64,000 nucleotides of DNA from Lonsdalea britannica (GTDB taxonomy: Bacteria; Pseudomonadota; Gammaproteobacteria; Enterobacterales; Enterobacteriaceae). Position numbers and translations under genes: made by a program. The notes under the pieces are model-generated. The model had not been told where the DNA came from. It ran no database searches and saw only the letters and a list, made by a program, of their open reading frames with translations. Positions 1 through 8,717 of this stretch are shown in pieces. The DNA is taken from positions 62,001-126,000 of the forward strand of contig NZ_LUTN01000003.1 of the NCBI RefSeq assembly GCF_002111595.1, given 5' to 3'. Every line of letters begins with the position of its first letter. Positions within the stretch are counted from its first letter, which is position 1.

Positions 1-807
1 TGCTTTTAAATAATTTTCCTGACATTTTGTTTCCACGCCTTCGGCGGTGATTTTGAGATTTAATTCCTGTGCCAGTTTGATAATCATATTCAATACAGGA
101 GCTCTGCTCTCTGATGTTTTTATGGCATCAATAAAGCTTTTGTCTATTTTAAGATGATCTAGCGGGAGCGTTTCCAAATAAGACAGTGAACAATATCCTG
201 TGCCAAAATCATCAATGGCAATAATAACCCCGATTTTACGTAAATAGGTCAATACCTGCTTTGTTTGTTCATCATTCTTGATAATATTTCTTTCCGTAAT
301 TTCTATGACGAGCTTTATTCCACGGAGTCTCAATATCTTACGCAGGCTCAAAATATCATTAACAAAGTCCGGGGACTCTAAGTGTGCAGAGGAGATATTA
401 ATGCCAAGATGGAATTCGTTAGTGATTTTCCAACTATCGGTGTCCTTTAATACTTTCTCGAAAAGATGATGTGTTAAGGGGATGATCAAATCTTCATCCT
501 CAGCCGCAGCAATAAAAATGTCAGGCGATATCCATTTGCCATCCGGCCGCCGCCAGCGCAGTAGTGCTTCAGCCCCCATACACATGCCCGTCGCAACATC
601 TTGAATAGGTTGATAGCAAATATAAAATTCGTTGTCGTTTATTCCCTGCATTATCTTCTCAGGCAAGCTGGCTTTCCTGCGCTTCCGATGTTGGATCAGA
701 ACAACAAATAAAACCGCCAAAAGGACGCACAGGGGTAATAAAAATATAAAATCCCTGAGCCAGTATTTGAGTATGGCATACAACGGTGTTTGAACGGGAA
801 TCATCAT
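1..807 (-). CDS. EAL-domain cyclic-di-GMP phosphodiesterase, membrane-anchored (C-terminus outside window)
   Basis: Predicted to hydrolyse c-di-GMP to pGpG. The 269 visible codons run without a stop off the window edge. Residues about 17-38 form one membrane segment followed by a basic stretch (RKRRK). The EAL domain then begins, with the signature E80-A81-L82, Asn in GINISS (about 137), Glu in EITER (about 169), DDFGTGYCSL (199 on) and AEGVET (255 on), so the catalytic residues look complete. An in-frame TAA directly precedes the double ATG start. CSS-motif EAL proteins normally carry a periplasmic domain between two membrane segments; this one begins at the second segment, so it is a short form or N-terminally lost. 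It follows a fimbrial operon on the same strand after about 460 bp. Family assignment is firm; control of fimbriae is inferred. Confidence 0.88.
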   Translation of the reverse strand, partial: MMIPVQTPLYAILKYWLRDFIFLLPLCVLLAVLFVVLIQHRKRRKASLPEKIMQGINDNEFYICYQPIQDVATGMCMGAEALLRWRRPDGKWISPDIFIAAAEDEDLIIPLTHHLFEKVLKDTDSWKITNEFHLGINISSAHLESPDFVNDILSLRKILRLRGIKLVIEITERNIIKNDEQTKQVLTYLRKIGVIIAIDDFGTGYCSLSYLETLPLDHLKIDKSFIDAIKTSESRAPVLNMIIKLAQELNLKITAEGVETKCQENYLKA

Positions 808-928
808 TTATCCATTATTCTATGTCATATAACACCGGTGCCATCAGAACGTGCCATTTTTATTTATCCATCATGACCGGTTAAATATGGCGGTGTCTTC
901 TGACATCGAGCGCGTGAAGGATATTAAT

Positions 929-962
929 GAGAGGCTGCCCGTTATCATTAGGCAGCCCTCTC
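929..962 (-). terminator. Hairpin downstream of fimbrial adhesin gene
   Basis: Arms GAGAGGCTGCC and GGCAGCCCTCTC pair around an 11-nt loop with one bulged C. No strong T-run follows on the minus strand, so it may stabilise the 3' end of the fimbrial mRNA rather than terminate it cleanly. I see nothing else convincing in the rest of the 459-bp gap (808-1266), which presumably holds the EAL gene promoter. Confidence 0.5.
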
Positions 963-1266
963 ACTAGGCGACGGTGCTGAAAATAGCCGGGCACCGCTGA
1001 CTGTTTTTATTTTTAATGTCGTGACCACGATAAAAAATGCATGAAGTTTAGATGTCGACGCCGGTGAGCACTGAGCGTTTGATCTCCCTATCTCTTTAAA
1101 CGGATAAGCGTTTAACGCCATGTTATGCAGCGGGATTTTAGGTTTATCACTTCACCTGATATGCGCAATCCGGCCGTTGAAGCTTTCACCGTGTTGGGCT
1201 GACGTTATGTCCCTTTTTAGTCAGCGGCAACTTTGTGACAGGCTGACCTGTTTCTGTCATTCGCGA

Positions 1267-2244
1267 TTATTCGTAATCCACGGTAAAAGTCACGGTGGTA
1301 TCTACGCTTCCCGCAGTCACCGTGCTGGCAGTCTGGTAAAGCCGGGCTTTGAAATCGTAATCCGTGGCTGAGGTCGAGGTTGGCTTACCTAGGGAAAGCA
1401 CAGTATCCGGCGTGATGACGGTATCACCATAGAGCAGTTGAACGCCCACGCCCGTCGCCGTGCCGCTGTCGTTGGAAAAAACGGCGCTTACGTTACTGTC
1501 TGGTGTTCCTGAAAAGGTGATTGATGGCTTCAACGTTGACGCAGAACACGTCATGTTTATGCTGAAATCCGTCGTTTGAGCGGTCGTGCCGACTTCCGTC
1601 AGATTTTTGGTGTATGCCGTTCCCAGATCAACTGACGTGTCGTAAGTATTCACCTCGCAGGACGTCGCGGTGACGGTTGTTGTGCCACTGAACGACACGG
1701 CCCAGTCAACTTCATCAAAGTGCATGTTGGCAATTATCGCGCTGAGATCAAACTCCCCAGAGGCAACATCATTAGACGTCACAATCAATTCAAGGTAGGC
1801 GTCTTGCTCTGCCGGGGTTGTACTCCCGGTTAATGTCACTGTATCACTGTTGTCAGGCCAGTAGATGGTGAGCGTTTTGGGCTGATTTGTCCGGAATACA
1901 CCTTTGACACGAAACCCAAGTCCGGCAATGCCTGTCTCGTAGACGTTGTTACCGTAGGAAGACCGTGTTGGGGATTCGCCCGCCCACTGGGTTGTAAAGG
2001 TATAGTCGCCTGTATCTGACGAAGTCATTGAGGTTGTCGCAGCCTCAGAGGTATAGACGACTTTTCCTACGGCCGTATTAGCGGGGAGTGTAAGTGAAGA
2101 TGGCAGCGCAATTGTACTACTCGATGGTGAGAACTCGTTGGTTGACGTCGCTGTTGCATTGAATCCTGTTAATAAGAAAACTAAAAACAATATGCTTCTT
2201 AGATAATTACAGTGTGAATTTCTGGTGCGTTTGCTCATTTTCAT
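1267..2244 (-). CDS. Two-domain fimbrial tip adhesin / minor pilin
   Basis: A 325-residue secreted protein with an N-terminal hydrophobic signal segment (about residues 13-33). About 170 residues with no recognisable motif follow, the position of a receptor-binding domain in FimH-type adhesins. The C-terminal half is a pilin domain: a Cys pair (CEV and CSAS), a Ser/Thr-rich beta-strand pattern and a terminal VTFTVDYE donor-strand-like ending, close to that of the major pilin in this cluster. It is the last gene of the operon, 4 bp after the usher. An alternative start is the third codon (2238). Length and domain order support a tip adhesin; the ligand is unknown. Confidence 0.75.
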   Translation of the reverse strand: MKMSKRTRNSHCNYLRSILFLVFLLTGFNATATSTNEFSPSSSTIALPSSLTLPANTAVGKVVYTSEAATTSMTSSDTGDYTFTTQWAGESPTRSSYGNNVYETGIAGLGFRVKGVFRTNQPKTLTIYWPDNSDTVTLTGSTTPAEQDAYLELIVTSNDVASGEFDLSAIIANMHFDEVDWAVSFSGTTTVTATSCEVNTYDTSVDLGTAYTKNLTEVGTTAQTTDFSINMTCSASTLKPSITFSGTPDSNVSAVFSNDSGTATGVGVQLLYGDTVITPDTVLSLGKPTSTSATDYDFKARLYQTASTVTAGSVDTTVTFTVDYE

Positions 2245-2248
2245 GCTC

Positions 2249-4810
2249 TCATCCTCTGCATTCCAGCGTTGCCATCACTATCCCGTTTCTCGTCACAGCC
2301 CGGTCCGCCCTAAAAGGTGCCTGACACTCCCGGCCGCCGGGTAGAGTGGCTTTGATTACGCTATTCGCTGCAACCCCCGTCAGCCACACCTGTCCCTGCT
2401 CGTTGGACATTCCAGCGGCTTCGCCCGCCGAGACCGGCGCGCCCAGCGGTAGTGTTTTCCCGTTATGCGTCAGCGTCAAAAACACCCGGAAGCCCACGTG
2501 GGTACGGTAATCCGCCAGTACCAGCGCTTCTTTCTGCGGTATCTTACGCAGCATCGGATCCGTGACATCCACGTCATCCGGCAGCGTGGACGTGTCCAGA
2601 TTGACGTTGTTTTCCCGGTAAGCCGTCAACGAAGGCACCACGGCATAGCCCCGCCAGTCCGTGACCAGTCCGGTCCGATTCCTGACCTTCACGCCATCCG
2701 CGGCCGGTGCTCTGACCAGCGCGTAGCCGGCTCCTTCTGACAACTGCTGCGACAGAGTCATACCATACGGATGCGCCACCAATGAACCACGTAGACTCCA
2801 GTTAACGGTTTCTCTCTGGCCGTAGTAGTTCGCATATCCGAGCCCCGCGGTGGCCCGACCGCCCCGGTAGGTGCCGGTCAGTGCCGTGCTGTTCGTGGTT
2901 GTGCCGGAATTGTTATGTGCTTTCGCCTGAGAGACAGACCAAGACAGGTTGTTTGCAGTGAGCGCCGTGCCCGACAGCGTGGACGTCAGACTGTTGGTTC
3001 CCTGATCGGACCGCGACCAGCTGTTGCTCATCCGGAGATTGCTGCCCGGCGACGACAGCCATTTGCCGAGCGGCAGGCTGACGCTGACGGAGGTGATGTT
3101 GTCGGTTTTATCCGTCTGCCAAACCTTGCTTTGACTCTGGTTCAGACTGACCGATATTCCGTTAAAAGCTTTGCTCCAGCTCCCGGTCATGGAGCGCGTT
3201 TTTGAGTTACTGCGGTTCCAGTATTCCGACTGGTAGGCGGAGAGGGAGATCGCTCCCAGCCATCCAATGTTCTGACTCAGGGTGATCTGCGCCTTGCTTT
3301 TCAGACTGTAGCGAGAAGCCAGGCTGCTGCTGTAGTAGTAGTTGCTGGCTTCATCGAAGCTGTAGAAACCGTCTGTGGCGTAGCGATAACCCGCCAGCGT
3401 CATTGAGGTGCGAGTGATATCAAAAAGCTTGCTGTATTTTGTCTGAATGGATTGCCCACTGTGAGTGGTGCCGTCGCTGAACGTCGACTGGGCATGGGTG
3501 ATATCCAGCGACACGGCCCCCAGTTCCCCCATGCTTTGGCCGACGCCGATCATACCTGAATGGTAATGTTCAGCGGCAATGAGCCCCCCGTAGACCGAAG
3601 TATTGTTCAGCAGGCCGTAGAGGATTTCAGTTTGTGCGAACCGCTGACCGAGGGCGTTGCTACTGTCCTTATAATAGCGGGTGCCATATTCCCCGGCGGT
3701 AACAGAGTATTTCATGACGCCTTTGCGAACCGAAATGGGCGGCGAAGCGAAAGCCTGTGTGAAAATGCGCACCGTACCGTCCTCTTCCCTGACGGTAATG
3801 TTGAGATCGCCCGAGGTAGACGTCGCGTACAGATCGTTGATGATAAAGGCACCGGGCGACACAAAAGTCTGATAGAGCAGGTTGCCATTCTGGCGTACTT
3901 CAACTGTGGCATTGGTCATCGCCACTCCCCGAATTTCCGGGGCATACCCCCGCAGACTGTCCGGTTGCATTTCATCCTGAGTGGACAGGCTGGCCCCACG
4001 AAAACTAAAACTGTCAAAAACCAGGCTGGGACTGGTGGCTTCGCCGGCGACCAGGCGGGCACGCAACGAGCGAATATCTCGTTCAACCCAGGTTTGCGTG
4101 CTGCTCCAGCGAGTACGGCCCTGACTGGAGCGGGTATAGTAGCTGTCATTGCGTAACCGCCACTCACCCAGATTGGCTCCGTTGCGCAGGCTAATGTACT
4201 GCGTGCTGGTTTGTTTGCCGTTCTTGTGATTTTGCACTTCGGAGCCGGAGGCACTGTAAGAGGAAAACAGCATGGGAATGCCGCTGTCCCATTGTTCGGG
4301 GGGAATATCGCCCCGGGCACGGTTGTCCAATGCCGCCTGAGGAATACTCAGGTCCAGTATCCGTCGATCAAAATCGAAGTCGCTGTCTGCACCGCGGATG
4401 TAGTCTCCCGGTTTGATGATCGGGGCGTTTGGGGCTATGGCGACAAGCGCGGGGAACACTTGCACTTTTACGCCCAGCTCATGAAGCAGCGTCGGCGTGA
4501 GCTGTGGGCACAGGCGGTTGCCGTCACACACAACAAAACGCAGGAGATGTTCACCGGCGCGGGTTTTATTTACGCGGACCTGCACCTTGTACTCGCCGGG
4601 CATTTGAATGTCAGTGCGCGACAGCAGTGAAAGGTCGGTTTGCGCTTTTTGACTTTCATCCAGATGCAGGGCATTAACGTTGAAGTACATTTCCGCCTGC
4701 ACAGACAAAGCACTGGCCGCATACCCACAGAGCACCAAAACCTTTAACCGAGGCCATGTGTGGTGGCGGACTTTACATGACAAGACTGGCGTCATACTCA
4801 GAATTTTCAT
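2249..4810 (-). CDS. Fimbrial outer-membrane usher (FimD/PapC family)
   Basis: An 853-residue usher that forms the outer-membrane pore and assembles chaperone-bound pilins. After a signal region ending near VQAE it has the usher N-terminal domain (MYFNVNALHL, then two Cys in VVCDGNRLC). A long Tyr/Ser-rich beta barrel follows with a plug-like segment (SLRGYAPEIRGVA, then VRQNG), and the C-terminal domain ends with a Cys pair (GRECQAP, ATLECRG). The length is normal for the family. The start codon shares one base with the chaperone stop (TAATG), so translation is probably coupled. No frame break. Confidence 0.93.
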   Translation of the reverse strand: MKILSMTPVLSCKVRHHTWPRLKVLVLCGYAASALSVQAEMYFNVNALHLDESQKAQTDLSLLSRTDIQMPGEYKVQVRVNKTRAGEHLLRFVVCDGNRLCPQLTPTLLHELGVKVQVFPALVAIAPNAPIIKPGDYIRGADSDFDFDRRILDLSIPQAALDNRARGDIPPEQWDSGIPMLFSSYSASGSEVQNHKNGKQTSTQYISLRNGANLGEWRLRNDSYYTRSSQGRTRWSSTQTWVERDIRSLRARLVAGEATSPSLVFDSFSFRGASLSTQDEMQPDSLRGYAPEIRGVAMTNATVEVRQNGNLLYQTFVSPGAFIINDLYATSTSGDLNITVREEDGTVRIFTQAFASPPISVRKGVMKYSVTAGEYGTRYYKDSSNALGQRFAQTEILYGLLNNTSVYGGLIAAEHYHSGMIGVGQSMGELGAVSLDITHAQSTFSDGTTHSGQSIQTKYSKLFDITRTSMTLAGYRYATDGFYSFDEASNYYYSSSLASRYSLKSKAQITLSQNIGWLGAISLSAYQSEYWNRSNSKTRSMTGSWSKAFNGISVSLNQSQSKVWQTDKTDNITSVSVSLPLGKWLSSPGSNLRMSNSWSRSDQGTNSLTSTLSGTALTANNLSWSVSQAKAHNNSGTTTNSTALTGTYRGGRATAGLGYANYYGQRETVNWSLRGSLVAHPYGMTLSQQLSEGAGYALVRAPAADGVKVRNRTGLVTDWRGYAVVPSLTAYRENNVNLDTSTLPDDVDVTDPMLRKIPQKEALVLADYRTHVGFRVFLTLTHNGKTLPLGAPVSAGEAAGMSNEQGQVWLTGVAANSVIKATLPGGRECQAPFRADRAVTRNGIVMATLECRG

Positions 4811-5498
4811 TAGAAACGAATCCCTCGCGATACCGTCATTCCACCGAAGTCATTGATAGTGCTGAAATTGACACTGCTTATCGGTCGGTCGTTCACCGGC
4901 ACAATCTTCGACGCCTTGGGCATGATGGTGCCGGGCCGGTCGATCTTTCTACCGTTGACTGACATGCCCGTCAGCGTCACCACGTAAGGCGTGGGATTGT
5001 CGAACGAAATCCCCCCGGCTACCGGCGTGACTTTCAGCTTCTGTACGGCCAGTTCGGCGTCTTTGGCAGAAAGCCTTTTGGCCGGTAGATCAGCTTGATG
5101 ATGTTTTGCGTAGCGATAGTCAGGCGTTTCGGGTCGGCTTTTTTCTCCACGGCAGGGATGGCGCGTACATTGAGCAGGTACACGCTTTCCCGGTCTTGCG
5201 GCAGGGACGGCAAGGAGGTGTAAACGACGCGAATGGCGCTGTCGCCATTCAGCCCTTGTTTGAACAGGGGAGGCGTAGCGATGAACGGAATATTTTTGGT
5301 CTTACGTTGTAGGTCGGAGACCCATACCTGAACGAGATACGGGGTGCTTTTCCCTGCGTTGCTCAGGGAGAGACTGGCCTCTTTTTGGGTCGCATCGTAG
5401 ACCAGACGGGTTCCCCCTAGAGTTAATCCATCGGCATGGCTGGTAATCGATGCAAATAGCAGGCACGCGCCCGCCATATGTCGGCTAGATAGCTTCAT
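4810..5498 (-). CDS. Periplasmic fimbrial chaperone (PapD/FimC family), one-base frameshift
   Basis: Signal peptide, then an Ig-like PapD domain: LTLGGTRLVYDATQKEASLSLSN, SKTPYLVQVWVSD-type strand, NIPFIATPPLFK, and NIIKLIYRPKG at the end of domain 1. The frame is lost at about 5070-5075. The next frame resumes at once with AKDAELAVQKLKV, passes through IRPGTIMPKASK-like and INDFGG strands and ends SRGIRF. Restoring one base (GGC-TTT was probably GGCC-TTT) gives about 229 residues, the family norm. It captures pilin subunits and delivers them to the usher. The lesion looks like a sequencing error because both halves are well conserved. Confidence 0.88.
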
Positions 5499-5563
5499 GT
5501 GACAACCTTATAAAAAAATAATCAAAAACAGATCGGGCTGGCCTGAAGGCCAGCCCTGCAACA

Positions 5564-6121
5564 TCAGGAATCGCTGTAGTTGATGGTAAAGGTCACATCG
5601 GTATCGACGTTGCCGCTATAAGCCGTGGAGCCGGTGTAGTCGACCAGATAAGCATTGAAGTTACCTGTTGCTGAGGTGACTTCGGTTGACGTTAAGGCAT
5701 TGAACCCGGTGTTGGCTGCGGCTGTGCCGGAGGTGTAGTAGGTGCCGGTACTGTCGGCATCTTCGATGCGGATACCCAAGCCGCTGATATCGGTGTCGAA
5801 CAACTCGGTATAACCGCTGCTCGTTACCGGCGTGCCTTCGAAGGTGATGGTCGGCGCTGATGCTACGGCACAATCGACCAGTTCAATAGAGAAAGGTGTG
5901 CCGACAGTGGCATCACCCGCTGAACCGAAGGTGGTATTACTGACGGTCCCAAAATCAACCGTACCCGCCGTGGAAGAAGCATCCGCCACGCTGTTGACGG
6001 TACAGGACGACGCGGAAATGCTTGCCTTGAAATTGATAGTGCCATCAGTTGCCTGAGCCAAACCTGAAGCGGTCAGGGATATCGCGGAGATAGACAAGGC
6101 CAAGAGAGTTTTTTTAAGCAT
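5564..6121 (-). CDS. Major fimbrial subunit (type 1 pilin family)
   Basis: First gene of the fimbrial operon, about 185 residues. The start at 6121 gives a standard signal peptide (MLKKTLLALSISAISL, cleavage near AQA-TDG); in-frame ATGs at 6133 and 6166 would add an unlikely leader. Pilin features are the paired Cys (SSCTVNS and VDCAV), a Thr/Ser/Gly-rich beta-strand composition and the C-terminal DVTFTINYSDS assembly strand. The chaperone follows after 65 bp. It is polymerised into the pilus rod by the downstream chaperone and usher. Expression is probably controlled from the unusually long region upstream. Confidence 0.9.
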   Translation of the reverse strand: MLKKTLLALSISAISLTASGLAQATDGTINFKASISASSCTVNSVADASSTAGTVDFGTVSNTTFGSAGDATVGTPFSIELVDCAVASAPTITFEGTPVTSSGYTELFDTDISGLGIRIEDADSTGTYYTSGTAAANTGFNALTSTEVTSATGNFNAYLVDYTGSTAYSGNVDTDVTFTINYSDS

Positions 6122-6204
6122 GATACAGTCCATAAATTTTAGTGTTGTTAAAAAGAAAAAGACCACTGCAAAGGTGAGTCAATAATGCAGCTGCAGCATT
6201 ATAT

Positions 6205-6221
6205 GATCGGTAATACCGATC
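6205..6221. promoter_or_regulatory. Perfect 17-bp palindrome upstream of pilin gene
   Basis: GATCGGTA-A-TACCGATC, two perfect 8-bp arms around one central base, 84 bp upstream of the pilin start. The size and spacing fit a dimeric repressor or activator operator. I do not recognise the regulator. Confidence 0.5.
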
Positions 6222-6317
6222 AATGAAATAGTTATTTGGCGTTTTTGCCTATCAATGTTGGGTGGATTGAACGGTGAAATGCAAAAAAAAACAAAAAGCA
6301 ACCCAAAAACAAGCGCT

Positions 6318-6333
6318 ATGCAAACGTTTGTTA
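6318..6333. promoter_or_regulatory. LacI/PurR-type palindrome upstream of fimbriae (weak)
   Basis: ATGCAAACGTTTGTTA contains the perfect palindrome CAAACGTTTG and matches the enterobacterial PurR box at about 14 of 16 positions. The function is doubtful because fimbriae are not known PurR targets; another LacI-family regulator or chance is possible. Confidence 0.3.
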
Positions 6334-6584
6334 GTTATTGATGAGGTGGGTGTGATGCTATTTAACAATCGTGAGGAGTGTGTAAGTGGTTAATAGAGAG
6401 ATTTTTTTCGCCGTTTTTTTCGCGATAAATGAATATCAAGCGATAAGCCGAGTGTGATTTCGCCATAACGTCATTCGATAGCGTTGAATGGATCAGAAGA
6501 GATTTAAAGACGTATTCAGGCGGGTGGTTAATGTCAGTCGTCGTTCAATGCGGCCATGCTTGCTTATAGAGCAGGAGGGGAATA

Positions 6585-6674
6585 ATGGTTAATTCGAGGG
6601 TTAAACCCGACAAAACCCGACTTCTGCCTGCATGTTTGATAGGCCGATACGACTTTGCCGGATTTTTTAGGTAA
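6585..6674 (+). CDS. Possible 29-residue small protein (speculative)
   Basis: ATG at 6585 is preceded at good spacing by AGGAGGGG (6573-6580), a strong Shine-Dalgarno sequence, and the frame runs 29 codons to TAA. The peptide begins MVNSRVKPDK and is basic with a short hydrophobic tail. It resembles nothing I know. The ribosome site is the only positive evidence, and it lies in an otherwise non-coding control region. Confidence 0.2.
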   Translation: MVNSRVKPDKTRLLPACLIGRYDFAGFFR

Positions 6675-6906
6675 GTAGTTATCAGAATTGTATTTTTGTG
6701 GATATTAACGGAAACCGTCAATTTGTGATGTTGTTGAACAGGACCTGACAGGGTCAGTCCGTCGAGCCGCAGGTTGATAATCCATCAACAATATACCTTT
6801 CAAACTTATGTTTTATTCGGAATCATGGATTACAACACTGAGCAGTGAAAGCTAAACGGCAATAGTTCTGCAGTATCCCATAGCCCAGGACGGCAACGCG
6901 TACCGG

Positions 6907-7475
6907 TCATCGGGTGATGTCTGCCTCGGGAGACGGGGCGCTGCTGGGCTTTTTATGCCTGGACAGGTAGTTATGTTGAAAAATGCACATCCGAATGGCG
7001 TTGCGGTACTCCCCATTGATAAAAAATTCGTGAATTAACTCACCTTCAACATCAAATCCCAGCTTGCTATAGATGTGAATGGCTTTTTGATTTTCCTTGT
7101 CCACAATCAGATACAGTTTGTAGAGGTTAAGAATGGCGAAGCGTAGTCCATCGCCAGCTGTGCGGCGGCGCTGGCGTAGCCATACCCTTGATGCGCCGGG
7201 TCGATGATGATTTGAAACTCAGCGCGGCGGTGGATGTGGTTGATATCGACGAGTTCCACCAGTCCGACTTTGACCCGCTCGTGTTCGATGATAAAGCGGC
7301 GTTCGCTCTGGTCATGAATATGTTTGTCGTATAGATCGCTCAACTCCACGAAGGCTTCGTAGGGTTCTTCGAACCAGTAGCGCATCACGCTGGCGTTGTT
7401 ATCCAACTGATGAACAAAGGGTAAATCATCGCGTTCCAAGGGCCTCAGGCGAACGATGCTGTTCGTGTTAGACAT
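6907..7475 (-). CDS. speG: Spermidine N1-acetyltransferase, one-base frameshift
   Basis: GNAT-family enzyme that acetylates spermidine with acetyl-CoA, lowering polyamine toxicity. The N-terminal part ([47 protein letters not shown]) and C-terminal part ([37 protein letters not shown]) both match SpeG almost residue for residue. The frame breaks at about 7139-7141, where GCTTTCGCC appears to have become GCTTCGCC. Restored length is about 189 residues, against 186 in E. coli. The acetyl-CoA-binding QGYGYA segment is intact. It is a single gene in this context, running away from the orphan lipoprotein gene. Confidence 0.9.
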
Positions 7476-8084
7476 AATAAATCCTCTGTCATCAGTAGGT
7501 TATCGATCAGGTCTGGTTCTTTCTCGTTCATTATAGTGCCCGATATTCTCAATTTGGCGAACGATTTTTGTGCTTCATTGAATTCTAATTGGAGTAATCC
7601 ACTATTTAAAATAATATTTTCTGTTGGAAATAAGGTATTATTCCTTTAGAAAAGATTGGGCTCTGCTGTATTTTATTTAATCCCATAAGAAAGCTATATT
7701 GATTTTGGCTTCATTATTCGCAACGTGGTTTCTTTTTTGTTCAAATAACCATTATTCATCCCCATAATAGGCACCATATATATATTTTATTCCCTTTATC
7801 ATTTGGTGATTAATTTTGATATTGAAAGGCTGCCTGTTTTGCTGATTATTTAATCATTAATGGACCGAAAGTCATGGTAAGAAATAGGGGAGAGGTCAGA
7901 TAGGACGGTGCCTGGGCCTGTGTAGCTGATGTGCTTGTGGCCGAAAATAAAAAGCACATTCTGATTGGGGGCGTTTTATTGATGCGTCAAATAGGCATTC
8001 TGGTAATTAAAACTAAAAGAAAATAATATTCCCTGGCTTCGAACTGCGAAGTTTTTTCATTTTAAAGTAAAGGGATTACACACC
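7476..8084. other. AT-rich intergenic region
   Basis: 609 bp between the divergent speG and lipoprotein genes with no gene I can support. It is markedly richer in A and T than the coding sequence on either side, which could reflect silencing-protein binding or foreign origin. Its right end holds a terminator-like hairpin 28 bp before the lipoprotein start. Confidence 0.5.
8037..8057 (+). terminator. Terminator-like hairpin in lipoprotein leader
   Basis: CTTCG-AACTG-CGAAG followed immediately by TTTTTT, 28 bp upstream of the lipoprotein ATG. The stem is only 5 bp. If transcription starts upstream (for example near AATAATATT), this could act as a leader attenuator; otherwise it is a chance structure. 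Confidence 0.4.
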
Positions 8085-8513
8085 ATGAATAACAAATTCA
8101 AATTAGCCGCAGCGGCTTTCGCGGTATCTCTGCTGGCGGGCTGTTCCTCTTATAATACCAGCCAGCCGACTATCGGACTGGAAGGCCGTGTCGAATCTTC
8201 CGTTAAAGCGGACATCACCGTAGGCGAAAAAATTAACGGTGAAGCGTCTGCAAACGTCCTGTTCGGTGTTATCAAATGGGGTGAAGGCGACAAACACATC
8301 GATGGCGTAAACTACGGTACTGGTGGCGCGCTGTCTTTCGCGGACATTTCTGCTTCCGTGAAATCTGCTGCTGCCTACAACGCAGTTAAAGCGTCTGGCG
8401 CAGATCTGATCGTCGCTCCGCGTTACGAAGTGACCACCAAAGACTACGGCGTGTTCAAACAAGTGCACGTGGTTGTTACCGGTTATAAAGGCACCATCGC
8501 CAGCGTTAAATAA
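8085..8513 (+). CDS. Small outer-membrane-type lipoprotein, function unknown
   Basis: A 142-residue protein with a lipoprotein signal peptide and lipobox LLAGC (Cys20). Residue +2 is Ser, which favours outer-membrane sorting. The mature part has no catalytic motif I recognise. It has an ANVLFGVIKWGEGD segment, an alternating Ala/Ser/Val helix (SVKSAAAYNAVKASGAD) and LIVAPRYEVTTKDYG, a pattern reminiscent of TRL-type small lipoproteins, though I cannot confirm that. The start is supported by AAAGGGA 11 bp upstream. It is monocistronic: AT-rich DNA precedes it and a strong terminator follows. It may be a species- or family-specific envelope protein. Confidence 0.8.
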   Translation: MNNKFKLAAAAFAVSLLAGCSSYNTSQPTIGLEGRVESSVKADITVGEKINGEASANVLFGVIKWGEGDKHIDGVNYGTGGALSFADISASVKSAAAYNAVKASGADLIVAPRYEVTTKDYGVFKQVHVVVTGYKGTIASVK

Positions 8514-8527
8514 TAACGTTACCTGCT

Positions 8528-8555
8528 TGCCTGGCGCTCAGCGCCGGGCAGTTTT
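8528..8555 (+). terminator. Intrinsic terminator of lipoprotein gene
   Basis: GCCTGGCGCT pairs with AGCGCCGGGC around a single-base apex region, followed by AGTTTTCC. It lies 15 bp after the stop codon. Confidence 0.75.
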
Positions 8556-8672
8556 CCTCTCAGAATATCTCCCCACCGTTTCCCTCTAAAAACATCTCAA
8601 TATCCCAGGATCGCGCTATCCGCCGGATGGCAGACAGTGACGCTGAAACTTCGCTATGAATAAAGTGAAGAG

Positions 8673-8702
8673 AAAAAGCACTGCCCCGTTTCCGGAGCAG
8701 TG
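8673..8702 (-). terminator. Intrinsic terminator of TonB receptor gene
   Basis: On the minus strand CACTGCTCCG-GAAA-CGGGGCAGTG forms a 10-bp stem with one G-T wobble and is followed by CTTTTTCTCTT. It lies just after the receptor stop codon. Confidence 0.8.
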
Positions 8703-8717
8703 ACGGCCGAGCAGGAA

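Larger units (their letters stand above)
6122..6906. promoter_or_regulatory. Long non-coding control region upstream of the fimbrial operon
   Basis: 785 bp without a convincing long gene, AT-rich compared with neighbouring genes. It holds overlapping palindromes near 6186-6197 (TGCAGCTGCA, GCTGCAGC), a 17-bp palindrome at 6205-6221, a PurR-like palindrome at 6318-6333 and one short frame with a good ribosome site (6585-6674). It lies between the divergent-tail speG gene and the pilin start and presumably holds the fimbrial promoter and operators. No promoter could be placed with confidence. Confidence 0.55.
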
